Source of the DNA: Betaproteobacteria bacterium
Lineage (GTDB): Bacteria > Pseudomonadota > Gammaproteobacteria > Burkholderiales > Rhodocyclaceae
Assembly: GCA_016705475.1 (NCBI GenBank)
Contig: JADIYD010000003.1
Coordinates: 6,001 to 70,000, forward strand
DNA length: 64,000 nt
Direction: 5' to 3'
The notes beneath the pieces were generated by a model. That model was not told where the DNA came from and searched no databases. It worked only from the letters and a program-made list of their open reading frames with translations. The position numbers were made by a program, and so were the translations under genes. Of this stretch, positions 36,740 through 45,079 are shown one piece after another. Each line of letters begins with the position of its first letter. The first letter of the stretch is position 1.

Positions 36740-39321
36740 GCTTCTGCCGTTTCTTTGGCGGGTAGCCAGGTCATCAGTGTTTTGTACATCTGTTCCGGCA
36801 GGGCTGGTTTGGAGAGGAAGTCTCGCATTCCGGCATCAAGGCAGCCTTGCTTGTCGTCGGTAAAGGCATTCGCGGTGAGGGCAATAATCGGTGTCTGCCG
36901 GTTGCGCGCTTCAGCAAGAATCACCTTTGCAGCCTGAATGCCATTCATTACCGGCATCTGAACGTCCATCAGAATGACGGCATAGTCTTGCTGGCGGGTT
37001 TTCTCAATTGCGTCCTGTCCATTTTCGGCCACATCAACGACCAGTCCCACAGTCTCAAGCAGGTCGCGCGCGACTTCCTGGTTGACGATGTTGTCTTCGG
37101 CCAGCAGCACGCGTTTTCCTGCATGCTGCTCGAGAATCTGATTCGCATACTGTCCGATGCGCGTATCGTCCGCCTGGAAGGGCGCCAGAGCAGACTTTGG
37201 CAGATTGATCTCAAACCAGAATGTGCTGCCACGCCCAGGCGTGCTCTCAACGTCGATGCTGCCGCCCATCAGGCCAACAAGCCGCGCGCTGATGGCCAGG
37301 CCGAGACCGGTGCCACCGTATTTCCGGCTCATTGAGCTGTCCGATTGCTCGAACGGGGAAAACAGACGCGATTTTTCGGTGGTGACAAAGCCGATGCCCG
37401 TATCAATGACTTCAAAGCGCAGCAGTGCCTCATGTTGATCGGACTCACGCACGATCACGCGGATGACTATGCTGCCGGTATCCGTGAATTTGACAGCGTT
37501 GGCGAAAAGATTGATCAGGACTTGTTCGATGCGCAAAGGATCGCCGTTGAAGCTTTGGTTGAGCAGACTCGGCGCAAGCTCTGTTCGCACATCGATTCCC
37601 TTTGCCTGCGCCTTGCTGCCGACAACGCTGATGACTTTTTCCAGCATCGGCTGCAGCGTGAAGTCGGAAGACTCAAGTACAAGCCGGTCCGCCTCGATCC
37701 GCGAAATGTCGAGGATGTCATTGATAACCGAGAGAAGATGGTCGGCGGCCACCTTGGCCTTGTCGAGCTGATCCTTGCCTTTCTCGTCCACCATTCGAGC
37801 GTGGGCTAGCCTGATCATGCCGGTGACGCCATGCAGCGGCGTGCGCAGTTCATGGCTCATGTTGGCGAGGAAGGTGCTCTTGGCGCGGCTCGCTGCCTCG
37901 GCCGCATCCTTGGCCGAACGCAGTTCCGCCGTGCGCGCCTTGACCAGGCGCTCGAGATGGTCGCGGTGGGCCATCAGTTCAAGTTCGGCCTGCTTGCGCA
38001 GCGTGATGTCGCGCGTTACCGCCAAATGGGCAACTTCGCCAGCAACGTCGATGGGGACTGCATGGGACTCCATGATGCGGCGCTTGCCATTGAGCCCGAC
38101 GATGGCGTACTCGAGCATGGCCTTCTCGCCATTGAGGACCCGGCGATGCAGTTCGACAAAAGCATCGCGATCTTCTGGCGCGATAAGATCGAATACGGAT
38201 TGCCCGGCAACCTGATCAAGAGACGCGGCCTCGATCATCTCCAGGCCGGCCGGGTTCATCTGCAACAACCGCCCTTCGGCATCCAGCAGCTTCACGCATT
38301 CCGGCTCGTTGGCGATGATTTCCCGGAGTTTTTCTTCGCTGCGCGCCAAACGGGCCCTGTCTTCTTCAGATCGCTGCAACAACCTGAACACATAACTGCC
38401 CAGCAGCACGGAAAGCATGAGGAAACCTGCTGTCATCGCCAGTGTCTTGTACGTTTCTTCCCGCCAGCCTGCGAGGTAGTGATCACTTGAAACACCGACG
38501 ATGGCGATCATGGGCACACTGTTCAGTCGCTGGAATGAAAGCGTGCGGTCAAATCCATCCGGTGAATTCGAGAGGTGGTAGGTTGCAGAACTGACGCCCG
38601 ATTCAGCCAATGCGCGAAAATCCGGCGAGACGTTGATGTTGCCAACCTCGCCGACCGGGCGGTCGGGAATTTCCGGGAAACGGGCGACGAGGCCCAGGTC
38701 CTCGTCGCGAAGAATCAGGGTGCTGTCCGGCGGCAGTTGATATTGCTTCAAAAGCCCGGCGAAATAGCTCACAGCTACCGGGGCAGAAACAACACCGGCA
38801 AAACGACCATCCGGATAATTGAAGCGCCGGGAAAAATTGACGATGTATTGTTTTGCGATTCGTCCCAGCCGGGGCTTGCGAAAACGCATCGCATCGTCAG
38901 CGTTCGTCTGATGGTAGATGAAGTAGTCGCGATCAGCCCAGGAGACGGCATCGTTCTTGTCAACACCAGTGCCAAGAATAACTATCCCTGAAGCATCGGC
39001 GATGCGTATGCCTTCAAGCTCGGCCAGTCGCCCCTGATTGCGTGCAATCAGGCCGTTGATGGACTTTTCATTAATCCTGCCCGTACGCAGCTGCTGCTCG
39101 AGTTCAACCACAACAGCGTGGAGGGCCAGGTTGATACCGCGAATGGTGCCGGAGAGCGACTGGTCAACCGAGTTGACGGTGTTTTTTGTCAGTGTTCTGG
39201 CTTGCTCTTCGTAGTGCGACTTGCTTCGCTCAAGCGAATAAAACGCCAGCAAGAACACCAGTAGATTGGCTCCGACCAAGGCCATGACCAGGAGTTTTCT
39301 TGCGCGCTGCGTCGGGGTCAT
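36736..39321 (-). CDS. Hybrid sensor kinase with Cache sensor, PAS and receiver
   Basis: This 861-residue membrane kinase has an N-terminal helix (LLVMALVGANLLVFLLAFYSL), a ~260-residue double-Cache-like periplasmic domain (DRDYFIYHQTNADDAMRFRKPRLGRIAKQYIVNFSRRF is typical), a second helix, PAS, H-box FLANMSHELRTPLHGVTGM, HATPase (NLFANAVKFTD, GGTGLGLAIS) and a receiver (ILMDVQMPVMNG). Sensors of this type bind amino acids or carboxylates; the ligand here is unknown. It is followed by a coupled small gene of unknown function. Confidence 0.92.
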   Translation of the reverse strand: MTPTQRARKLLVMALVGANLLVFLLAFYSLERSKSHYEEQARTLTKNTVNSVDQSLSGTIRGINLALHAVVVELEQQLRTGRINEKSINGLIARNQGRLAELEGIRIADASGIVILGTGVDKNDAVSWADRDYFIYHQTNADDAMRFRKPRLGRIAKQYIVNFSRRFNYPDGRFAGVVSAPVAVSYFAGLLKQYQLPPDSTLILRDEDLGLVARFPEIPDRPVGEVGNINVSPDFRALAESGVSSATYHLSNSPDGFDRTLSFQRLNSVPMIAIVGVSSDHYLAGWREETYKTLAMTAGFLMLSVLLGSYVFRLLQRSEEDRARLARSEEKLREIIANEPECVKLLDAEGRLLQMNPAGLEMIEAASLDQVAGQSVFDLIAPEDRDAFVELHRRVLNGEKAMLEYAIVGLNGKRRIMESHAVPIDVAGEVAHLAVTRDITLRKQAELELMAHRDHLERLVKARTAELRSAKDAAEAASRAKSTFLANMSHELRTPLHGVTGMIRLAHARMVDEKGKDQLDKAKVAADHLLSVINDILDISRIEADRLVLESSDFTLQPMLEKVISVVGSKAQAKGIDVRTELAPSLLNQSFNGDPLRIEQVLINLFANAVKFTDTGSIVIRVIVRESDQHEALLRFEVIDTGIGFVTTEKSRLFSPFEQSDSSMSRKYGGTGLGLAISARLVGLMGGSIDVESTPGRGSTFWFEINLPKSALAPFQADDTRIGQYANQILEQHAGKRVLLAEDNIVNQEVARDLLETVGLVVDVAENGQDAIEKTRQQDYAVILMDVQMPVMNGIQAAKVILAEARNRQTPIIALTANAFTDDKQGCLDAGMRDFLSKPALPEQMYKTLMTWLPAKETAEA

Positions 39322-39632
39322 TATTGTGTATGTGTTTGATTGATTGCCGAAATGCAGAGCGAAAAACCCCGCTGGTTAGCCGTGCATTGTCTCAGAATTA
39401 GGCTATAAGTAATAGCTCATATTGTTCTTCAATCGAATATTCGTTGGCTTTCGCGGGGTTTGCTCAAGGAGCCGCGCTCGCCCGATTTGCACGGACAATA
39501 AGGAAAGTCGCGTGACGTCGCGACAGAAGCCCGAATCATGCGACGCGTGGGGGCAGGATTATTTGCCTAGCGCCGGGCCAGGCGATGACTCTCTCGCTAG
39601 CCGGAGCCGCCAAAGCATGGCTACCCCGGCAT
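39322..39632. other. Intergenic stretch without a recognisable gene
   Basis: The ~310 bases upstream of the hybrid kinase hold AT-rich promoter-like sequence next to the kinase start and no convincing coding frame. The short reading frame across 39422-39661 has no ribosome site and runs into repeat R10. Confidence 0.6.
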
Positions 39633-39666
39633 TTTCATTTTTGGCCTGTTTTTCCGGTTGACCGTG
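39633..39666 (-). repeat. Dispersed 34-bp element, copy R10
   Basis: A near-consensus minus-orientation copy: TTTCATTTTTGGCC, then CCGGTTGACCGTG. It lies between the kinase start (39321) and the thioesterase stop (39710). Confidence 0.88.
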
Positions 39667-39709
39667 GCATTCACAGGGTGGGGCAAGCCAGGCCAGCACC
39701 CGCCGCAGC

Positions 39710-40174
39710 TTACTTCGCGACGAAGGTATCCGGCATCTGCAGCGCCACCACCTCGCCGCGCGCGGTGGCCACGCCTTCGGCGTAGACCGTCGCCTCGACC
39801 ACCACCTTGCGCCCCTTGATCTCCTTGACCTTGCCGCGAATCTCCAGTTTCGGGCCGAGTGGCGTCGGCTTCAGGTAACTGACTTGCAGCGAGCCGGTCA
39901 CGAAGCGAAACGGCGGCAAGCTGTCCATGTCGCGATTCTCGGCGCGATACATCGCGGCGGCCGCTGTGCCCGTGCAGTGGCAGTCGATCAGCGAAGCCAG
40001 CAGGCCGCCATAAACGAAGCCGGGAATCGCCGTGTGCTCGGGGCGCGGCTGAAAATGCGTGACCGTCTCGTCACCATCCCAGAAAGTCTTGATCTGGTGC
40101 CCCTGCGCGTTTTCGCGGCCGCAGCCGTAGCAGTGGGCCAGCGTCTCCGGGTAATAGTCTTGGAAGGCCTGCAT
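39710..40174 (-). CDS. PaaI-family hotdog thioesterase
   Basis: This 154-residue hotdog-fold protein has CYGCGRENAQGHQI near the start and GFVYGGLLASLIDCHCTGTA, with the acidic active-site residue Asp at the helix, and SYLKPTPLG in the last strands. It probably hydrolyses an acyl-CoA; the substrate is unknown. It is single-gene, with repeat R11 in its promoter region 98 bp upstream. Confidence 0.87.
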   Translation of the reverse strand: MQAFQDYYPETLAHCYGCGRENAQGHQIKTFWDGDETVTHFQPRPEHTAIPGFVYGGLLASLIDCHCTGTAAAAMYRAENRDMDSLPPFRFVTGSLQVSYLKPTPLGPKLEIRGKVKEIKGRKVVVEATVYAEGVATARGEVVALQMPDTFVAK

Positions 40175-40271
40175 GCTGTCTCCTTGTTTTTAAAGCGCCA
40201 TCCTAGGCGATGGCGAGTGCAGGCGCCATTGCCCGAACAGTCGCCCAGCATGCAAATCCGGCCAGAGCGGA

Positions 40272-40305
40272 TTTCAATTTTGGCCAAAATTTCGCGTTGA
40301 CCGTG
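40272..40305 (-). repeat. Dispersed 34-bp element, copy R11
   Basis: The second module is the perfect 16-bp palindrome AATTTTGGCCAAAATT; module one is GCGTTGACCG with one change. It lies in the divergent thioesterase/glutaredoxin spacer. Confidence 0.88.
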
Positions 40306-40433
40306 GCAGGCGGGGAGCGACAGGGGGCTGACACCCATTTGTTCGCTCTACGCAGGATATGCTCAGCCCCGAGGAACTCCACAGCGTATAGACTGCCTGA
40401 AGCCCATCTTTTTACGGAATCAGGTCATCACCC

Positions 40434-40826
40434 ATGAAAACAGTTGTCAGAGCCTTCTTCAAAACGCTGCGTGTCATTCTCGGCCCCTTCATGCTGCTCG
40501 GCGAATTCGTCACGCGGCCGAAGGCCATGTCGCGGCCAGCCGCGAGTCAGGCCGAGGTAGAGCAGCAGTGCGCCAGCATCGTCCTCTATCAGTACAAAAC
40601 CTGCCCGTTTTGCATCAAGGTGCGCCAGGAAATGCGGCGTCTGGCCCTCAATGTACAAAAGCTTGATGCGCAACAACCGGGGGCAAACCGGGATGATCTG
40701 GTGCGCGGTGGCGGCAAGGCGAAAGTGCCTTGCCTGAAAATCACCGACCCGGCCGGCAAGACCCAGTGGCTGTACGAGTCCGGCGAGATCATCAAATATC
40801 TGCGCAGCCGTTTCGCCAGCACCTGA
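40434..40826 (+). CDS. Glutaredoxin-fold protein with N-terminal membrane-like segment
   Basis: This 130-residue protein has a hydrophobic N-terminus (VVRAFFKTLRVILGPFMLLGEFV) and a glutaredoxin/GST-N domain with the CPFC active site (YQYKTCPFCIKVRQEMRRL), the cis-Pro loop KVPCLKI and YESGEIIKYLRSRF. The CPFC pair and the Tyr before it fit glutaredoxins; a single-anchor inner-face location is inferred from the N-terminus. It stands alone between R11 and a minus-strand gene. Confidence 0.88.
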   Translation: MKTVVRAFFKTLRVILGPFMLLGEFVTRPKAMSRPAASQAEVEQQCASIVLYQYKTCPFCIKVRQEMRRLALNVQKLDAQQPGANRDDLVRGGGKAKVPCLKITDPAGKTQWLYESGEIIKYLRSRFAST

Positions 40827-40931
40827 CGTACCCGACCGTTATTGAACGGCCCGTCTGTCAGCTTGTTTGAACTGCAGCCTCGGCTTCTTTCAAGTCAGGC
40901 TGCTGTTTTTATTCACGCAAAAACCGCCAAC

Positions 40932-41930
40932 TCATGCCACGCCGTGCGTCGCGTTGTAATTGGCCAGTGCCTTGGCCTGCTGCCCGGTCGGTTTCGCCGG
41001 GTCACCCAGGCCGAATTCGGCCTGCAAGGACGTCATGTTGGTATCGATGTAGCTGATCGCGCGCGTCAGATTGTCCAGACGGTTGGTAATGAAGTTGCCG
41101 GCCGAGTTCAACAGTTCAGCCGACTTGGCGAAATTGGCGGTGAATTCGTGCAGCGCGCCGATCGCCGCCGTCTTGTTGCCGGCCAGCGTCGCATCCAGCC
41201 GGGCGCTATCGACGGTCGCCAGCTTGGTCACCGGATCGATGCTCAGGCCGAGATCAGCCATGCCGCGCACGCCCTTCATCGCACCATTGAATGGATTGGC
41301 GATGCTCTGCTCCAGTTCGTACTGCGACACCTTGGCCGCCTGCGTGCCCGCCAGCATGCCGCCATCCTGCAACTCGCTGCCGAAACGCTGCATCCAGCCA
41401 TTGTAGGCATTGGCAAAAGCCTGCACGCGGCCGCGGATTTCATCGTTGCTGGTCGACACCGCCGTGCTGCCCAGCTTCACCGCCTCCTGCTGCAGCGTCG
41501 ACACGTAGGATTTCATGTCGCTCATTTCGGACGCCTCGGCCTTGAAATTGACGGCAAAGCGGTTGATGTCCGTCATCATCCTGTAGGCCGGCTCCGGGTC
41601 AAACAGCGCCATGTTGCGCCCCGCAGCCGACACGCCATTCGTGCCACCCACGCCAGCGGCGCTGCTCAGCAGGGCGTCGAGAGAGGACGTGCCAGCCGTT
41701 TTGCCGGCACCGAGAATGTCGGCAAAATTCGCCGCGCCCGACGCCTTGCCCGAACCCGGCGCCGACGAGACCAGCAAGCCGACCGTCTGCGATTCGACAT
41801 TGGCGATCTGCAACTTCAGCGATGACAAGAAATCCGTCGCCTCAGCCGAACCCGCCGCCGGCGTCGTCGCCTTGCCGCCCAGGAGTTTCGAAAAATCGAA
41901 ACCGTTACCGTTAAGACCATTGACCGACAT
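40932..41930 (-). CDS. Hypothetical protein with flagellar hook-cap-like C-terminal features
   Basis: This 332-residue protein starts at ATG 41930 after GGAGGCGAT. Long helical stretches (MKSYVSTLQQEAVKLGSTAV, FTANFAKSAELLNSAGNFITNRLDNLTRAISYIDTNMTSLQ) and phrases such as VQAFANAYN and LGLSIDPVTK recall the C-terminal part of FliD-type hook-associated proteins. There is no signal peptide, and no flagellar gene is nearby. The similarity was judged by eye; it could be an unrelated coiled-coil protein. It ends in ALANYNATHGVA. Confidence 0.72.
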   Translation of the reverse strand: MSVNGLNGNGFDFSKLLGGKATTPAAGSAEATDFLSSLKLQIANVESQTVGLLVSSAPGSGKASGAANFADILGAGKTAGTSSLDALLSSAAGVGGTNGVSAAGRNMALFDPEPAYRMMTDINRFAVNFKAEASEMSDMKSYVSTLQQEAVKLGSTAVSTSNDEIRGRVQAFANAYNGWMQRFGSELQDGGMLAGTQAAKVSQYELEQSIANPFNGAMKGVRGMADLGLSIDPVTKLATVDSARLDATLAGNKTAAIGALHEFTANFAKSAELLNSAGNFITNRLDNLTRAISYIDTNMTSLQAEFGLGDPAKPTGQQAKALANYNATHGVA

Positions 41931-42268
41931 ATCGCCTCCAACCGTTGTCGAGGGCCAAGAACCCTCGTCCTGCTTCACGCCCAACTACCAGCAAAAACCA
42001 CACCCGTCTGCCGCAGAGCCTTGGTTCATAGCGGCGAAAACCGGACCACCCGGCCGGGACCGCCTGCCGCACAAGGAACCACGAGGCAACACGACGCACC
42101 GGGCACAATTACCCCGACCCCTCGTAGACCTGAACGCCGGCGGCTCGTTCGCGGCAATGATGGTGCTTTTTGCCGAGCGACCGGCAAGAGCGGTTCTCCG
42201 AAGCCAACTAGCCCAAACGTTCGGCGGGCAATATGGATGAGGGCAGAGCCTGATTTTTACGCGCAAAA

Positions 42269-42287
42269 AAGCCGGGACAGGCCCGGC
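42269..42287. terminator. GC hairpin with A/T flanks
   Basis: GCCGGG-ACAGG-CCCGGC flanked by six A on the left and a T-rich repeat on the right. It could end transcription in either direction. Confidence 0.65.
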
Positions 42288-42290
42288 CGA

Positions 42291-42342
42291 TTTTGTTTTT
42301 GGCTGTTTTTTACGCTTCGCGTAGTAAACCCGGTTGACCGTG
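42291..42342 (-). repeat. Dispersed element, copy R12, split by a 19-base hairpin insert
   Basis: The two modules are TTTTGTTTTTGGCTG and CCGGTTGACCGTG. Compared with R13 they are parted by 19 extra bases (42312-42330) that include the perfect inverted repeat TACGC-TTC-GCGTA. The shared sequence continues past the element to 42372. Confidence 0.8.
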
Positions 42343-42372
42343 GGAGCCAGAAAAACTAATTCACTCTGACCC
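42343..42372 (-). repeat. Direct-repeat tail next to R12 (second copy at 43471-43502)
   Basis: GGAGCCAGAAAAACTAATTC and then ACTCTGACCCCT follow R12 and recur with two changes after R13. The motif read in reverse, AGGGGTCAGAGTGAATTAG, stands just after each gene's 3' end. Confidence 0.8.
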
Positions 42373-43277
42373 CTATTGTTTCTTTGTTGAAGCAGCCAAT
42401 GCTTCGATCTTCTTTTTTGCGTCGGTAATTTTCTTCTTACGTGCAGTTTCTTCCAGATTGGCGTCAAGAATAATCTCAATGCCAAGTTTTACAATCGGAA
42501 AAGCTTCAAGGCATTCTTGCTCTGATAGTTCATGTATTCCCTTGCTCAATATGCCATACATTGACTTGTTCTCTACAAGAAACTCCGGCAATCTATGAGC
42601 AAGCATCCCAATCCTATCTGACATTCTACTTTGCTGATACACAGCGTCGTCCAATTGATCTATCAGGCAAGCGGTCTTATGAGCCTCATCAATTAGACTT
42701 TCAAAAATCCGACGTAGATAAACGAATGATCCAACACCTACACCATGTGCAGCCAGACCAATTGCTTTAGTAAGCTCACGAAAATATTTCTTCTCAAGCA
42801 CACCTGAATACTTCTGAACATCGTACATCGACAGATCAGCTAGAGAAGGAAACTGACCGATTTTCTGGATCGTCCTGCCAACCACTTGGAACAAGAAGTA
42901 AAGAACATGCTCGTTATTTCTTGAACATTGAAACGTTACATGAAATTTTTTCTTGCCTATCCACCCATCTCGTTTGTAGTTAATGTCAAATGATTCTCTA
43001 TTGAACACACTATGACTGCCACACTCAGGACAATAGGCATCGAGGTGGCCATCAAAATATCTAACTTCCCAGCCTTCTTCGTCAAATCCTTCCGGATATT
43101 CAACTGGTTGGTATAGTGGATAGTTGATGTAAAACTCTTCGGGCGATGGTAGCTTGCTTTTTATCTCAGCATAAGCTGCCTTAGCTATAGCTTCTTTAGC
43201 AGCGCAGCTTCATTGGCGGCGCAAGCGGCAGCTGCCAATACATTAAGCTGCGCAAGCGGATTCGTTTTAACGTTCAT
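42373..43277 (-). CDS. Unknown AT-rich protein with zinc ribbon, frameshifted
   Basis: This is a ~300-residue protein of unknown function. From ATG 43277 it begins MNVKTNPLAQLNVLAAAACA; one missing base near 43199 separates this from KEAIAKAAYAEIKSKLPSPEEFY and the rest. Features are a CPECG pair that with a later Cys may bind zinc, the segment AIGLAAHGVGVGSFVYLRRIFE, which looks strongly conserved, KGIHELSEQECLEAFP, and a basic tail. If the GTG at 43008 were used, the zinc site would be lost. The low GC differs sharply from the flanks, and the gene is bracketed by R12 and R13 units, which suggests transfer, perhaps as a defence gene. Confidence 0.65.
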
Positions 43278-43387
43278 TGACAGCTTTCAATTTAAAAATT
43301 TTTCTGATTCTGCCACAATCTTACAGAAATGTCATTTGACTCTAACCTTCACTCGGTCAATGATTATAAATATATTATTTTTAAGGG

Positions 43388-43423
43388 GTCAGAGACATTT
43401 GGCCATAGCAAATTGTCTCTGAC
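43388..43423. repeat. REP-like hairpin
   Basis: GTCAGAGACA and TGTCTCTGAC are perfect 10-base arms around TTTGGCCATAGCAAAT, which adds four more pairs past a bulge. It starts with GGGGTCAGAG, the same motif as the R12/R13 tails. Confidence 0.8.
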
Positions 43424-43437
43424 AATTATTGTTCCGG

Positions 43438-43470
43438 TTTTGTTTTTGGCTGTTTTTTCGGTTGACCGTG
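43438..43470 (-). repeat. Dispersed element, copy R13
   Basis: An uninterrupted version of R12: TTTTGTTTTTGGCTG, a T run and CGGTTGACCGTG. It is followed by the same tail up to 43502 (GGAGTCAGAAAAACTAATTC). Confidence 0.85.
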
Positions 43471-43502
43471 GGAGTCAGAAAAACTAATTCACTTTGACCC
43501 CT
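43471..43502 (-). repeat. Direct-repeat tail next to R13
   Basis: Matches the tail after R12 at nearly every base, ending ACTTTGACCCCT. It lies 20 bp past the 3' end of the abortive-infection-like gene. Confidence 0.8.
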
Positions 43503-43522
43503 TTGGCTCTAGTTCTGCCGGC

Positions 43523-44242
43523 TTAATAGGAATTATAACCAAGTCCAACTTCTTCCAATACGGATATAAACTCCTGGTCATTTCTTAAATACGCTACTGA
43601 GTGATAATTCATGAACTGTACGCTAATAATAATTAGCCTAAGCTGGGCAAAATCCGTGAAGTTGATCAGTGCTAAAAAATGAGCCTTCCTATCTTGAGCA
43701 CTAAAACCTTCGATATCGCTCAGCTTCTCGGAGGTCATCTTCGCCATTATATAGAAAGCTCGCACGACGCCAAAAATTTGATCCGTTGTGTCTATGTATT
43801 CTAAAAACATTCGAACCGCCTCATCATTTTTGGAGTGATTTCGAATTATTTCTATTCTATCTTCTATTTCTAAAACCGCATCAACACCAATTTTTTTGAT
43901 AGGCTGTCCATTCACAATAAATTCAACTCTAAAAGAGTTAAATAACTCTTTTTGTGAATTAATCATATTAAAGAATAGCGTTTCAAATGATCGCACTTTG
44001 TCGTTTTTTTTGTTTTCTTTTAACTCATCATTCAGATTCTTATTTGCTTCGTTTTGCAAGGTTAAAGATTTTATTAGAAACCGAATATTGAGCTCCTCAG
44101 CCTAGTCAGATCGAATGCCCCCATTATTCTTCTTTGAGTAGCTCGAAATTAATAGCATGAGAATTAAATAGAATTTAACAATATATGATGTAAGAACCAT
44201 GAAAATTGCAGCTAATGCCGCAACAATATATTTGTTAATCAC
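43523..44242 (-). CDS. Putative phage abortive-infection-like membrane protein interrupted by an amber codon
   Basis: From GTG 44242, which overlaps the upstream gene by eight bases, the frame encodes two membrane helices (YIVAALAAIFMVLTSYIV, FYLILMLLISSY), then an in-frame TAG at 44104-44102, then AEELNIRFLIK and a ~180-residue soluble domain in the same frame (RSFETLFFNMINSQKELFN, DIEGFSAQDRKAHFLALINFTDFAQLRL). The layout of two helices plus a domain starting FE-x-LFFN resembles the putative AbiC family; this was judged by eye. Options are a nonsense mutation, an error, or separate translation from TTG 44059. Codon use is AT-rich and unlike the chromosome. Confidence 0.55.
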
Positions 44243-45041
44243 TGTAGAATCCTTTGACTATATATTTAACAGATGTGTACCAAAACTCTAAGAAACTTCC
44301 ATTTTTGTCGATGCCATTGTTGTAATCTAGGTTTTCTGAAAACATTTTTTTTGCTTTTATGTTTACGGCTCTGTATTCGATACCAAACCCAAAGGCTACG
44401 GTTTCTTCATCCCCCTTTATAAGCAAGCGCCCATTTCCGGTGTTGATATTCAATCTTGTGACGCTAATGGTTATATCTATTTTTTCATTTGACTCGCTGG
44501 CATTAAGGACTTTCGCTGTCGTACGGTCAAATCTAGCAAGAATGGTTTGATCGTATCTGTTTTTTCTAAATCTTAACTGTAGGTCTTGATTGAACTTTGT
44601 TGATACTTCATGAATGTTTTGCAAAGCGGAAACTCGCAACTGCTTCACCAGATCTTCGCAGGTTTCGCCAAGTCGATTGACTATTTTTTGAGCTTTTTCG
44701 GACAACAAGCCTGGTTCTTTGTATAACGACTCGCTGATGAAGTATGAGATCAATTCTGCAAATACGGATCGGCCAATTATTCTAAATTTCTTTTGCAGCT
44801 CTTCATCATGAATATCTAGGCTAAATATTTGTCCATATGATCCTTTAAAGCTTTGTTTCAGGGTTGTTCTTACTTTTCCTTTATGAGTTTGCCGCTGGGG
44901 AGTTCTTTCAGTAAGTACTGCTTCAGCTATGCAACGCGTTGCATCCGAGACGCCTTGTAACGAGTCGAGAGCAGACTTCATGTCCACAGAGTATTCTGGA
45001 GTATCTATAACCACGTCCAAGTCAATTGACATAATTTTCAT
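44235..45041 (-). CDS. Unknown AT-rich protein in candidate defence operon
   Basis: This 268-residue protein is not recognised. It is soluble, mixed alpha/beta, with a helical middle (RSVFAELISYFISESLYKEPG, LGETCEDLVKQLRVSALQNIHEV) and a C-terminal beta-rich half (KIDITISVTRLNINTGNGRLLIKGDEETVAFGFG). The early part (SALDSLQGVSDATRCIAEAVL, then SFKGSYGQIFSLDI) resembles unknown proteins that pair with membrane effectors. Its stop overlaps the start of the abortive-infection-like gene, so the two form a coupled pair. No catalytic motif is seen. Confidence 0.7.
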   Translation of the reverse strand: MKIMSIDLDVVIDTPEYSVDMKSALDSLQGVSDATRCIAEAVLTERTPQRQTHKGKVRTTLKQSFKGSYGQIFSLDIHDEELQKKFRIIGRSVFAELISYFISESLYKEPGLLSEKAQKIVNRLGETCEDLVKQLRVSALQNIHEVSTKFNQDLQLRFRKNRYDQTILARFDRTTAKVLNASESNEKIDITISVTRLNINTGNGRLLIKGDEETVAFGFGIEYRAVNIKAKKMFSENLDYNNGIDKNGSFLEFWYTSVKYIVKGFYSD

Positions 45042-45079
45042 TCATACAGTAATAATGCAGATTAGAAAAATATAAACTT

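Larger units (their letters stand above)
41931..42372. other. Intergenic stretch without a gene
   Basis: These 440 bases hold the promoter of the FliD-like gene, a hairpin at 42269-42287 and repeat R12. A minus-strand frame covering 41985-42485 is Arg/Cys-rich, crosses the repeat and the next gene's end, and is not credible as a protein. Confidence 0.6.

Noticed and set aside
39422..39661. 79-residue open frame upstream of the thioesterase
   Set aside because: Arg/Ser-rich composition, no ribosome site, and it runs into repeat R10.
41985..42485. 166-residue minus-strand open frame
   Set aside because: It crosses the R12 repeat and overlaps the zinc-ribbon gene in another frame, and its composition is unlike a protein.
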